Shown one piece after another: positions 16,878 to 26,137 of a stretch of DNA of 64,000 nt. Made by a program: the position numbers and the translations under genes. Every line of letters starts with the position of its first letter. The stretch's first letter is position 1. A model generated the notes under the pieces. That model had not been told where the DNA came from and made no database searches. It saw only the letters and a list, made by a program, of their open reading frames with translations. The stretch lies in the NCBI RefSeq assembly GCF_903645355.1, contig NZ_CAHJXR010000006.1, forward strand, positions 186,001 to 250,000. The letters run 5' to 3'. Source of the DNA: Schaalia sp. Marseille-Q2122. GTDB lineage: Bacteria > Actinomycetota > Actinomycetes > Actinomycetales > Actinomycetaceae.

Positions 16878-17954
16878 ATGCGTAGTTTCACTGAAGCGAG
16901 AATCTCTATCCCCGCTATGTTCCTATGCTTACTTTTGCTATTCGCTAGTCCTGTGTTGTCCGGGTGTGAGGATTTACGTCAGCCCGTTGTCTGGCCGAAA
17001 TACGGGGCCGGCTGCGAAGAACGCTACCAAAACATCGAGAGCCTGCTAGCTAAGAACCCCCTCATCGTCACCCACGAAGTCACCCCCTGCAACGGAATAC
17101 CCGAAGACACCGACCACAACACCACCATCGTCACCGCCGAACTCCACGCCGAAACAACCGCCGCACAAGCAAACAACCTCCTCGACAGCATCACAGCCAT
17201 TCCCGCAGGTTCCCTCGCAGGAGGACTACACGAAGGAATCAGCATCGACATCACCTGGGGCATCAAAACCACCCCCTTCACACTCTCATTCCACGAATAC
17301 GCTGTTCCCCCCACCAACACCCCATGCCACGGCCGCGAAATGTTTGCCCATATCGACCAATACGCCGCAGCCCCCGGCATCCAACACGTCACCGCCAACT
17401 GCACCGGCGTCACCCTCGACCACGGCGACCTGCCGGCCTTCCCTTCCACATTTGTCGCCAAACGCTCCGACTTCCCCGACACACTAGGCCACCTCGAAGA
17501 AACCTTCACCATCGGCAAATGGTGGAAAATCATCATCCACCCCCACAACGGATGGGAAGTCCCCACAAACTACCCCTTCGACCAACTCCTCAAAACCATC
17601 GAAGGCAACACCACCAACTGGCGCAACGTCGACGACCACTGGAACCCCACACCCACCACCTTTAACGTGCGCTCCTACGCCGACATTCCAGGAATGGACG
17701 AGGAAGAAGAACACGCAACGGAAGAGACCAAGAACCTCGACCCCTCCTTATCGAGCATCACCATAGACACCCTCAACGGCACTGACCCCGGACTCGACCA
17801 AGAAGCCGCACAAAGAATCGGCAACTTCCTCAATACCCACCCCGGAATCAAAGACGCAAGAATCTGCGGTGTCTCTGAGCGCGGACTATTCCACGGCTCC
17901 GGCGTCCCCTACTACTGCTACTACTGGCCATCACAAGAATTCGGCCTCCTCTAA
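16878..17954 (+). CDS. Lipoprotein, paralogue 1 (candidate immunity protein)
   Basis: A 358-residue protein with a lipoprotein signal ending VLSGC. ATG 16878 has GGAAAG upstream; TTG 16869 is an alternative. No known domain was recognised. The mature protein contains several Cys (GAGCEERY, VTPCNG, NTPCHG, TANCTG) and a conserved KWWKIIIHPHNGW segment. Residues from KYGAGC onward for about 220 positions are almost identical to the next gene; only the signal peptide and the last ~90 residues differ. The position right after the protease gene, and surface anchoring, fit an immunity role against an extracellularly delivered protease; this is inference. Confidence 0.7.
   Translation: MRSFTEARISIPAMFLCLLLLFASPVLSGCEDLRQPVVWPKYGAGCEERYQNIESLLAKNPLIVTHEVTPCNGIPEDTDHNTTIVTAELHAETTAAQANNLLDSITAIPAGSLAGGLHEGISIDITWGIKTTPFTLSFHEYAVPPTNTPCHGREMFAHIDQYAAAPGIQHVTANCTGVTLDHGDLPAFPSTFVAKRSDFPDTLGHLEETFTIGKWWKIIIHPHNGWEVPTNYPFDQLLKTIEGNTTNWRNVDDHWNPTPTTFNVRSYADIPGMDEEEEHATEETKNLDPSLSSITIDTLNGTDPGLDQEAAQRIGNFLNTHPGIKDARICGVSERGLFHGSGVPYYCYYWPSQEFGLL
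16998..17660 (+). repeat. Duplicated 663-bp segment, copy 1
   Basis: Pairs with 18105-18767 at a constant offset of 1107 bp. Only about half a dozen base differences were spotted by eye, mostly silent. The borders fall inside the coding sequences (after the lipobox, before the variable C-termini), indicating recent duplication or gene conversion. Confidence 0.9.
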
Positions 17955-17975
17955 ACACACTCCCACACAACCACA

Positions 17976-19088
17976 ATGACTACACAGAAACCACAGACCA
18001 CAAAACCCGCCCACCGACGTGCGATCACCGCACTCGCAGGCGTCACTGCCCTCTCCCTAGGAGCCTTGTTGTCCGGGTGTGATAGCTACCCCGACATCGG
18101 CCCCAAATACGGGGCCGGCTGCGAAGAACGCTACCAAAACATCGAGAGCCTGCTAGCGAAGAACCCCCTCATCGTCACCCACGAAGTCACCCCCTGCAAC
18201 GGAATACCCGAAGACACCGACCACAACACCACCATCGTCACCGCCGAACTCCACGCCGAAACAACCGCCGCACAAGCAAACAACCTCCTCCACAGCATCA
18301 CAGCCATTCCCGCAGGTTCCCTCGCAGGAGGACTACACGAAGGAATCAGCATCGACATCACCTGGGGCATCAAAACCACCCCCTTCACACTCTCATTCCA
18401 CGAATACGCTGTTCCCCCCACCAACACCCCATGCCACGGCCGCGAAATGTTTGCCCATATCGACCAATACGCCGCAGCCCCCGGCATCCAACACGTCACC
18501 GCCAACTGCACCAGCGTCACCCTCGACCACGGCGACCTGCCGGCCTTCCCTTCCACATTTGTCGCCAAACGCTCCGACTTCCCCGACACGCTAGGCCACC
18601 TCGAAGAAACCTTCACCATCGGCAAATGGTGGAAAATCATCATCCACCCCCACAACGGATGGGAACCCCCCACAAACTACCCCTTCGACCAACTCCTCAA
18701 AACCATCGAAGGCAACACCACCAACTGGCGCAACGTCGACGACCACTGGAACCCCACACCCACCACCCTCCACATCCACTCATACGCCGACACCCCACCG
18801 GATGCCGAAAAACCAGAAGACGCAGATTCCTACGCTCATCTCACACGCCTAGAGTTCGACTACCTCAATGGCACTGATCCCGGACTCGATGACGAGGCCA
18901 CGGCACGTGCTCAACGATTCTTTACTTCCCACCCGGGCATCAGTGCCGCCAGCATGTGCGGAATTCGAGAGCGTGGCCTCCTCGCAAACTTCAACGGAGC
19001 ACCTCTTGAATGTGACGGCTGGATCGATACTCCCGCAACGGATAGCACTCAATCAAGTGAGCACAACGATGACGATGGCGCCGAATAA
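17976..19088 (+). CDS. Lipoprotein, paralogue 2 (candidate immunity protein)
   Basis: A 370-residue lipoprotein with signal ending ALLSGC, 21 bp after paralogue 1. The central 220 residues are nearly the same as in paralogue 1 (for example D/H and G/S replacements). The C-terminal ~100 residues diverge, but keep the pattern NGTDPGL then HPGI then RERGL, so both copies share one fold. No ribosome site is visible. Codon choice is strongly C-ending, unlike the protease gene upstream. Function unknown; see paralogue 1. Confidence 0.7.
   Translation: MTTQKPQTTKPAHRRAITALAGVTALSLGALLSGCDSYPDIGPKYGAGCEERYQNIESLLAKNPLIVTHEVTPCNGIPEDTDHNTTIVTAELHAETTAAQANNLLHSITAIPAGSLAGGLHEGISIDITWGIKTTPFTLSFHEYAVPPTNTPCHGREMFAHIDQYAAAPGIQHVTANCTSVTLDHGDLPAFPSTFVAKRSDFPDTLGHLEETFTIGKWWKIIIHPHNGWEPPTNYPFDQLLKTIEGNTTNWRNVDDHWNPTPTTLHIHSYADTPPDAEKPEDADSYAHLTRLEFDYLNGTDPGLDDEATARAQRFFTSHPGISAASMCGIRERGLLANFNGAPLECDGWIDTPATDSTQSSEHNDDDGAE
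18105..18767 (+). repeat. Duplicated 663-bp segment, copy 2
   Basis: Second copy of the segment at 16998-17660. The flanks diverge abruptly on both sides. Confidence 0.9.
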
Positions 19089-19526
19089 CTCAGGGAAGAC
19101 CATTCACATGCTCTCACACCCAACCCCCGCCACCACAGCCACCCACCGCCGTGCCACATCTGCCAACGTCAGCGACGATGCGGTAACTGAATAAGTAGAA
19201 GAGCGCAGAAAATACGCCACGTGCTGGAGGCACGTCTCTCTCCGCTCCCGCATGTGCGTCCACGGCCTTTTCCGGGTCTATATCGGCTGTTTTGTTCTGG
19301 ACTCACACCTGGGAGCCGACGAGCCGAACACGTTGTACTCCAGATACTTTCCACTCAGCCAAACCGCCCCACCCGGCACCGCTCCTGAGGGGAAACACCC
19401 TTCAGACAGCACATCCTCCAGGCAGGCATTGCCCTTCACAAAAGGCGTGCCACGAAGCCCCTTCCGTCCGCACACCTCACACCACCCGCTGAGAGGCACC
19501 AGGCAGGCCTTTCGTACACTTGAGGC
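19089..19526. other. Intergenic region before hrpA
   Basis: About 440 bp between the lipoprotein genes and hrpA. It holds palindromic element copy B (19245-19315). Several short frames exist, but none shows a family pattern. Confidence 0.65.
19245..19316 (+). repeat. Palindromic element, copy B
   Basis: The ends CTCCCGCATGTGCGTCCA and TGGACTCACACCTGGGAG are near-perfect inverted repeats, 67 bp between the inner CCCG and CTGGG edges. This is the clearest copy of the family. Confidence 0.88.
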
Positions 19527-22500
19527 GTGTCAGAATCTGCTTCCTCCTCGCCTCGCTCGCCGCGCCCGAACCGCAACGGCCGCCGGAATCCCCCACGCAA
19601 GGGGCGCTCCTCCCGCCGCGCCGACGGTCAGGCGAGTGTTCCCACGCGCGGCCGCGCCGGTGCCCGCCCGCGGCGACAGCGTCGCCCAATTGACGAGGTC
19701 GCAGCCCCCTTCACACCCTTCACCGCCAATGAGCTTGCCGCCCGCGCTGCAGCCATTCCCGTCATCTCCTTCCCCGACCTACCAGTCAGTGCCCGCCGGG
19801 ATGAGATCGCCCAGGCGATCCGTGAACACCAGGTGGTCATTGTTGCTGGTGAAACCGGCTCGGGTAAGACCACGCAGCTACCCAAAATCTGCCTGCAGTT
19901 GGGCCGCGGCGTTCAGGGCATGATTGGCCACACCCAGCCGCGCCGCTTGGCTGCACACGCCGTCGCCACGCGTATCGCCCAGGAAATGGGCCAGCAGGTC
20001 GGCAAGGAGGCGGGCCAGGTTGTGGGCTATCAGGTGCGTTTCACCGACCAGGTCGGCCCCACCACCCTGGTCAAGCTCATGACCGACGGCATCCTCCTGG
20101 CTGAAATCCAGTCCGACCCGATGCTGCGCCGCTACGACACCCTCATTATTGACGAGGCCCACGAGCGCTCCCTCAATATTGACTTCATCCTGGGCTATCT
20201 GGCGCGCCTGCTTCCCCTGCGCCCAGATCTGAAGGTCATCATTACCTCGGCCACCATCGACTCGGCGCGTTTTGCCGCCCATTTTGGCCGGTGGGAGGAT
20301 GCTGCAGGCAGGCACTGTCAGCCAGGACGCGGCACGCTCACTGCTCCCGCACCCGTCATTGAGGTGTCGGGCCGCACCTACCCAGTGGAGATCCGTTACC
20401 GTCCGCTCAGCGCTGACCTGCCCAGCCAGTGGACTTCCGAAAGCGCCAGCCAACGCTCCAACGCGCGCGAAGAAATCGGCGTCGACCTCGGCAAACATAT
20501 TGAGGCCGAGCACGCGCCCACCCCGCACGGCGACAGCGTCCACTTCCAACAGCTCGTCCTCGAAGACCCCGATGACGACCTACCCACCCTGGGCTACGGG
20601 GCGGGCGAAGACATTGACCAGGAGGCGGCGATCTGCGCCGCCGTCGATGAGCTGTGCGCTGAGGGCGAGGGCGACATCCTCGTCTTCCTGCCCGGTGAGC
20701 GCGACATCCGCGACGTGCAGCACGCCCTCGTGGATCACCTGGGGCCGCGAGCCGTCACCGACAGCGGCGCCCAACGACGTCAACTTCTGCCAGATTCCAT
20801 CGAGGTCCTGCCCTTGTACGCGCGCCTGACCGCCGCCGAGCAGCAGCGCATCTTCGAGCCGCATTCCCTGCGCCGCATTGTGCTGGCAACGAATGTCGCT
20901 GAAACCTCCCTGACTGTGCCCGGCATCCGCTACGTCATTGACCCTGGCCTGGCGCGTATCAGCCGCTACTCGAACCGCACGAAGGTCCAGCGCCTGCCCA
21001 TTGAGCCCGTCAGCCAGGCCAGCGCCAACCAGCGCGCAGGCCGCTGCGGCCGCGTCAGTGATGGTGTTGCTATTCGCCTGTATTCTCAGCGCGATTACGA
21101 GGCCCGCCCCGCCTTCACCGAGCCTGAGATCCTGCGTACCTCCCTGGCCAGCGTCATCTTACAGATGGCGGCCCTGGGCTTGGGGTCGGTGGCGGATTTT
21201 CCCTTCCTTGACGCCCCGGATTCGCGGGCGGTGCGCGATGGCGTGCAGCTCCTGGTGGAGATTGGCGCGCTCGAATATGACGAGGCCGGAGCCGACGGCC
21301 GGGCGCGCGGGAAGCGTGCGAGCCAAGCTGGGGGCGAGGGCGGTCACGGTGACACTACTGGTCACGTCGGCGGGAGCACTGGTGGTGACAATGCTGCTGC
21401 CTCCGACAGAGCCAGCGGCGCCGGAGCCACACCCAGTGCGGGCGGCACCCGCCTGACACGTATTGGCCGTGACCTCGCGCGCCTCCCCATCGACCCGCGT
21501 CTGGGCCGTATCCTCCTGGAGGCTGACGCGAATGGCTGCGCCTCCGAGGTGCTGGTCATTGTTGCCGCCCTGTCTTTGCAGGACGTCCGCGAGCGCCCCC
21601 TGGATCACCAGCAGGCGGCCGACACCGCGCACGCGCGCTTCACAGACCCGAACTCGGACTTCATCACCTACCTCAACCTGTGGCGATACCTCAATGTGCA
21701 GTCGCGCGACCTGTCGGGGTCGGCTTTCCGTCGCATGTGCCAGGCGGAGTTCCTCCATCACCTGAGGTGGCGTGAGTGGCGCGATATTGTCAACCAGTTG
21801 CGTCAGCTTGCTCGCCCTCTTGACCTGGATATTCACCCCATCGGTATGCCGTCCGGCGAGGATGTCGCCCACGCGGCAATGGCGGGCGGCATTGCGGACG
21901 CGGCGGCGCGCGCGGTGGTGGCGTACACGGCGTCGACCTCGTCGGTGGATGCCGATCAGATTCACCGTTCCCTGCTGGTGGGCTTGCTGTCGAACCTGGG
22001 CTCGTGGGATGAGGTCAAGCGCGACTACGAGGGCGCGCGCGGCACGCATTTCACGATCTGGCCGGGTTCGGGACTGGCGCACGCGCATCCTTCGTGGGTG
22101 ATGACGGCTGAGCTGGTGGAGACTTCTCGCCTCTTTGCCCGCACGGTGGCGCGGATTAATCCTGATTGGATTGAGCCTGTCGCTGGGCCGCTGCTCAAGC
22201 GCGTCTACTCTGAGCCGTATTGGTCGACCTCGAAGGGCGCGGCCATGGTCAAAGAGAAGGTGCTGCTCTATGGCATGACGCTGGTGGCGGATCGCCCGGT
22301 GCTGCTGGGGCGGGTGGATACGGTGTTTGGCGAGGGCGGCGCACGGCGTTCCTCTGTGGCCAGGCCGGGGACTTTGGCGGGTATTGCGCAGGGTTTGCGT
22401 GCGGCTGAGCCGAGTTTTGACGTGCGGATTCGTGGGATTGACCGCCTTGCGGAGGCTGCGGCTGGGGGTGGCGGGCCTGAGGGTGCCGCCTCTGATGGCG

Positions 22501-25355
22501 GGGCTGCTGCGGTGGCGGATTCAGCCGGGCTGTCGGGTGATGCTGGCACGGCGGGTGATGGTTCTGGTGGCGTTGGTTTGAGTGCTTCTGGCACCACCGC
22601 TACGCACGGGCCGGAAAATGTGACGGCGTTGGCCTCGTCGGGGGTGAACGCCCGGGAGTTGGCCCGCGAGATGCTTATTCGTCACGGCTTGGTGCGCGGC
22701 GAGTGGCGTGAGGTTCATCGTTTCCAGAAGGAGAATGAGCGTCTGCTGGAGCAGGCGCGGGAGGTGGAGCGGCGTTCGCGTACGCATGGGCTTGTGGCTG
22801 ATGAGGAGGCGCGCGTTGCTTTCTTTGACGACCTGATTCCTGATGATTGTGTGTCGGCCAGGCATTTCGATAAGTGGTGGAAGCAGCAGAGACGTTCCAC
22901 CCCGGACCTGCTCACCTACACGATGGCATTGCTTTTGCCGCGTGGGACGGGTGATGCGGAGGGGGATTTCCCTGACTCTTGGGAGTGTGGGGACATGTCT
23001 TTGCCGTTGTCGTATCAGTTCAATCCGGGGTCGTCCCGTGATGGTGTCACGATGACGATTCCTATTGAAGTGTTGGAGCGTGTCTCGGAGGCGGGAACGG
23101 ATTGGCTGGTGCCGGGCCTGTTTGAAGAGCTGGTCACTGAGTCGATTCGGGCGCTGCCAAAGGCGAAGCGGCGCTTGCTGGCTCCTGCACCGGAGGTAGG
23201 GGCGAAGGTGGCGGCGTGGATTCGTCAAGAATTCGCTGGCGCTGCTTCTTCGGCTCCCACATGTGACTCCACGGCTGTTCTGGGTTCTGGCGCTGTTGCT
23301 TCGGGTGTGGATGCACATGCGGGCGCGCAGCCTGGTGCGCAGAAGACAGTTGGGCAGGGCGAAGCTGCCCAGGCTGATCCAGACCGGAGCAATTCCGATC
23401 AGCGCAATTCAGGACAGGGCACACCTGCACAGGGTAAAGCTGCACAAGGTAAGTCTGCGCAGGGCAAGTCTGCACAAGGTAACTCAGCACAGGCCAAACG
23501 AGCACGCAGCAATGCGCCTCAGGCTGCTGACGTGGATCCGATGTCCCTGTCGGCGGCGATGGATCGCCTGGCTGCCTGGGGTGCTCGCACCGGTCATACG
23601 CGAGCCTCACAGGGGCAGGCTCAGACGTCATCCGCGCAAGCACGGGCCCAAGCACACTCAGACGCACAGGCACAGGTGCAGCCTCACCCGAAGGATTCGG
23701 GTAATTCTTCCTCTGTGCTCCCAGGTGTGAGCCCAGACCAGGAACGGCCCCTTTCAGGCGCTTCTGATGCCCTGGGTGCACACGCGGGCGCAAGCGCTGC
23801 GACTGCTATGGCAGGCACTCAAACAGGTTCTACCGTGACGCCTGTTTCGCACACTCAAGCTGCATCCAGCGCGCACTCCAGTTTCTTAGCGCCTCCGAGC
23901 TTGTCCCTTGATGAGATCCCCCCTGCCCAGCGTTCGCCTTTTGCCACGCTTTTTGCTGATGGTGTGCGCACGATTCGCGGCGTTGATTTGTCGGCTGAAG
24001 ATTTGGCTCATGTCCGTGATAGTTTGCCGTCCCACCTGCAGATGACTTTCGTGGTGGTTGACCGCTCCGGTAAAGAGTTGGGCGCGGGTACGTCTCTGCC
24101 GTATCTACAAAAGACCTTGGCCAATCAGGCTGATGCTGCGGTGCGGCGCGCTGTGCGCGGCGCTGTTGCCGAGGCCTGGGAAGAGGCTCAACGACGTGGC
24201 GCCACCGGCACGCGCCGGGGCCAGAAGAATGGCCCCGGTAAAGGCCACGGCACGGGTCAGGAGCCAGCTGTTCTCTCCCCCACGCACCCTCGTGCACACG
24301 CATCGGCTCCCACCTGTGATGCCAGCGCAGAAAATGCCTCCGAAGGTGGTGTTTCCTCCTTGGGCACACATGCGGGCGCCGGGAAGGATCAAACTACAGC
24401 GACTGCCTCGGCTCTAGGACAGGGAGCATCCGACCTGCATGTTGATGGCCTCACTGCTTTCCCCACCACACATCTTCCCCGCAGCGTGGACTCGCATGGT
24501 GTTGGGGGCATGCTGCTGCGGGGCTATCCCTGCCTGGTGCCCCAGGGCACGCCTGCTGCCCCCGCAGCAGGCGTGCGTGTCATGGCTAATCCTGGCCAGG
24601 CTGATCACCTCCACCGTGAGGGCTTGGCCCGACTTCTCGCTGTGCGTTTGCGTTTGGCGACGGCGCGGATCACGACGCGGTGGACGGGTCGGCAGGCGCT
24701 TATGCTCGCTGCTTCCCCTTATGCGGATACGGCTGCGCTCGTTGCTGATGCTCAACTTGCCTCCGCCTTGTCATTGGTAGACGAGCTTGCCCCCGCGAAG
24801 GATCCTAGCTCCATTCGTGACGCTGCTGCCTTTGATGCTCTGGGAGTCCTGGCTCGTGACCTGCATGAGGACAGGGTGTATGACTTTCTGGGTGACGTGG
24901 TGCGGGCAATGGAGGCTTTGTCAGAGGTTCAAGGAGCGTTGAAGCAGTATGAGGCTACCTCTTCCCTTCATGAGGTGACAGCCGACGTGCAAGCGACAGT
25001 GACTCACCTGGTGCATGATGGTTTTCTCTCAGCTACCCCTGCTTTTGCCCTGCCGCATCTGGCTCGCTATCTTCGGGCGGGTGCTGTACGTTTGACGAAG
25101 GCAGCGTCCTCATCGGGCGCCCTGAATCGTGATCTTGAGGCAATGGATACTGTTCATGCCCTTGAGGATGCCCTGCAGGATGCGCGTGATGCTGCCCAGA
25201 CGCGCCCCTTCAATCCGGCGTGCAATGCTCATCTTGTGCAGGCTGAGTGGATGATTCAAGAGCTTCGTGTCTCTCTTTTTGCTCAGACCTTGGGCACTCC
25301 GCAGAAGGTGTCGGCTAAGCGTGTGCGTTCCCTGCTGGTGGAGGCGGGCGCGTGA
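19527..25355 (+). CDS. hrpA: ATP-dependent RNA helicase HrpA (DEAH), enlarged
   Basis: A 1942-residue DEAH-box helicase from GTG 19527; E. coli HrpA has about 1300 residues. Walker A GETGSGKTT lies near residue 115 and DEAH at 209-212, with SATID and the late QRAGRCGR motif following. The helicase core, HA2/OB-type region and DUF3418-type C-terminus are in the HrpA order. The extra length comes from low-complexity Gly/Ala/Ser/Gln insertions around residues 590-650, 975-1035 and 1235-1660, including AQGKSAQGKSAQGNSAQ repeats. Three palindromic elements (23252, 23716, 24305) lie inside the last block without breaking the frame. Family role: RNA helicase acting on mRNA/ribosomes. Overlaps the SprT gene by four bases. 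Confidence 0.95.
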   Translation: MSESASSSPRSPRPNRNGRRNPPRKGRSSRRADGQASVPTRGRAGARPRRQRRPIDEVAAPFTPFTANELAARAAAIPVISFPDLPVSARRDEIAQAIREHQVVIVAGETGSGKTTQLPKICLQLGRGVQGMIGHTQPRRLAAHAVATRIAQEMGQQVGKEAGQVVGYQVRFTDQVGPTTLVKLMTDGILLAEIQSDPMLRRYDTLIIDEAHERSLNIDFILGYLARLLPLRPDLKVIITSATIDSARFAAHFGRWEDAAGRHCQPGRGTLTAPAPVIEVSGRTYPVEIRYRPLSADLPSQWTSESASQRSNAREEIGVDLGKHIEAEHAPTPHGDSVHFQQLVLEDPDDDLPTLGYGAGEDIDQEAAICAAVDELCAEGEGDILVFLPGERDIRDVQHALVDHLGPRAVTDSGAQRRQLLPDSIEVLPLYARLTAAEQQRIFEPHSLRRIVLATNVAETSLTVPGIRYVIDPGLARISRYSNRTKVQRLPIEPVSQASANQRAGRCGRVSDGVAIRLYSQRDYEARPAFTEPEILRTSLASVILQMAALGLGSVADFPFLDAPDSRAVRDGVQLLVEIGALEYDEAGADGRARGKRASQAGGEGGHGDTTGHVGGSTGGDNAAASDRASGAGATPSAGGTRLTRIGRDLARLPIDPRLGRILLEADANGCASEVLVIVAALSLQDVRERPLDHQQAADTAHARFTDPNSDFITYLNLWRYLNVQSRDLSGSAFRRMCQAEFLHHLRWREWRDIVNQLRQLARPLDLDIHPIGMPSGEDVAHAAMAGGIADAAARAVVAYTASTSSVDADQIHRSLLVGLLSNLGSWDEVKRDYEGARGTHFTIWPGSGLAHAHPSWVMTAELVETSRLFARTVARINPDWIEPVAGPLLKRVYSEPYWSTSKGAAMVKEKVLLYGMTLVADRPVLLGRVDTVFGEGGARRSSVARPGTLAGIAQGLRAAEPSFDVRIRGIDRLAEAAAGGGGPEGAASDGGAAAVADSAGLSGDAGTAGDGSGGVGLSASGTTATHGPENVTALASSGVNARELAREMLIRHGLVRGEWREVHRFQKENERLLEQAREVERRSRTHGLVADEEARVAFFDDLIPDDCVSARHFDKWWKQQRRSTPDLLTYTMALLLPRGTGDAEGDFPDSWECGDMSLPLSYQFNPGSSRDGVTMTIPIEVLERVSEAGTDWLVPGLFEELVTESIRALPKAKRRLLAPAPEVGAKVAAWIRQEFAGAASSAPTCDSTAVLGSGAVASGVDAHAGAQPGAQKTVGQGEAAQADPDRSNSDQRNSGQGTPAQGKAAQGKSAQGKSAQGNSAQAKRARSNAPQAADVDPMSLSAAMDRLAAWGARTGHTRASQGQAQTSSAQARAQAHSDAQAQVQPHPKDSGNSSSVLPGVSPDQERPLSGASDALGAHAGASAATAMAGTQTGSTVTPVSHTQAASSAHSSFLAPPSLSLDEIPPAQRSPFATLFADGVRTIRGVDLSAEDLAHVRDSLPSHLQMTFVVVDRSGKELGAGTSLPYLQKTLANQADAAVRRAVRGAVAEAWEEAQRRGATGTRRGQKNGPGKGHGTGQEPAVLSPTHPRAHASAPTCDASAENASEGGVSSLGTHAGAGKDQTTATASALGQGASDLHVDGLTAFPTTHLPRSVDSHGVGGMLLRGYPCLVPQGTPAAPAAGVRVMANPGQADHLHREGLARLLAVRLRLATARITTRWTGRQALMLAASPYADTAALVADAQLASALSLVDELAPAKDPSSIRDAAAFDALGVLARDLHEDRVYDFLGDVVRAMEALSEVQGALKQYEATSSLHEVTADVQATVTHLVHDGFLSATPAFALPHLARYLRAGAVRLTKAASSSGALNRDLEAMDTVHALEDALQDARDAAQTRPFNPACNAHLVQAEWMIQELRVSLFAQTLGTPQKVSAKRVRSLLVEAGA
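23252..23326 (-). repeat. Palindromic element, copy D (inside hrpA)
   Basis: In reverse orientation to copies A-C, within the hrpA coding sequence. Read on the minus strand the ends are CCCGCATGTGCATCCA and TGGAGTCACATGTGGGAG. It encodes APTCDS ... DAHAGA in the helicase frame. Confidence 0.85.
23716..23791 (-). repeat. Palindromic element, copy E (inside hrpA)
   Basis: Minus-strand ends CCCGCGTGTGCACCCA and TGGGCTCACACCTGGGAG. At one end the reading frame is shifted one base relative to copies D and F (it encodes LPGVSP instead of APTCDS), but the element is one base longer, so the other end again encodes GAHAGA. Confidence 0.85.
24305..24379 (-). repeat. Palindromic element, copy F (inside hrpA)
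   Basis: Minus-strand ends CCCGCATGTGTGCCCA and TGGCATCACAGGTGGGAG, the most diverged copy. It encodes APTCDA ... GTHAGA in the helicase frame. Confidence 0.8.
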
Positions 25356-25867
25356 ATCGTGAGGCGGCGCGGCAGCTTGCTCTCCGTTTGATGGCTGAGC
25401 ATGGCGTGTCTGATTGGGGGTTTCGTTTTGATCGGGCTCGGCGTCGGGCGGGGGCGTGTCATTATTCGTCGCGCACGATTTCTTTGTCGGCGCAGTTGAC
25501 GGATCTGTATGACGAGGCCACCGTCCGTGGCGTGATTTTGCACGAGATCGCCCATGCGCTGGTAGGGGAGGGGCATCATCATGATCGGGTATGGAGGGCG
25601 AAGGCTGAGGAGTTGGGGGCACCGGATTCGGTGCGTTTACCTCGGGAGCTACCTTCTGTTGAGGCGCCGTGGGTAGGGTCGTGCACTCGCTGCGGGATGC
25701 AGAAGCGGTTGTTTTCTGCGCCGAGGCGGGTGGTGTCGTGTGGGAGTTGTGACCGTATGTTTAATGGCGATCTGGTGTTGGAGTGGTCCCATAATGGGGT
25801 GCCCACTGTTCCTGGTGGCCGGTATGCCGGGGAGCTTGCCCACCTCAAACGTAATCGAGAATTATAA
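25352..25867 (+). CDS. SprT-like zinc metalloprotease-domain protein
   Basis: A 171-residue SprT-family protein from GTG 25352. The zinc site reads HEIAH (His64, Glu65, His68) followed by GEGHHHDRVW, which gives the third His. A C-terminal zinc ribbon follows (CTRCG ... CGSCDR). It overlaps the 3' end of hrpA (GTGA), so it is probably co-expressed with the helicase. SprT/Spartan-like proteins cut DNA-crosslinked proteins in eukaryotes; the bacterial role is unsettled. Confidence 0.88.
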   Translation: MNREAARQLALRLMAEHGVSDWGFRFDRARRRAGACHYSSRTISLSAQLTDLYDEATVRGVILHEIAHALVGEGHHHDRVWRAKAEELGAPDSVRLPRELPSVEAPWVGSCTRCGMQKRLFSAPRRVVSCGSCDRMFNGDLVLEWSHNGVPTVPGGRYAGELAHLKRNREL

Positions 25868-26137
25868 CATATCTAATCTACGGGCCGGTTGACACTTGTC
25901 ACCCATAGGGGCAATTGCGCCACGCATGCCACACGCCTTGACATAGCTCAAGCTCTAGTGACACCTTTCGTTAAGGCTAACGATCCTATTTTTGTGATAT
26001 TCATCATAGCTTTAGAGATCTTCCTCGGTTTTTCAAGGCTTTGTTCAGACGATCATCGGTCTTGAACACATGGTCGGGATTCAATTCCTTATGATCCTTC
26101 ATGTCCCTTTTCACTGACCACACGCAAGGAGGCGTGC
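25868..26137. other. AT-rich intergenic region upstream of the fucosidase gene
   Basis: About 270 bp of lower GC than its surroundings. It contains TTGACA-like hexamers (near 25888 and 25939) and AT-rich stretches (TTTTTGTGATATTCATCATAG) that could form promoters. AAGGAGG precedes the fucosidase start. No gene seen. Confidence 0.55.
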
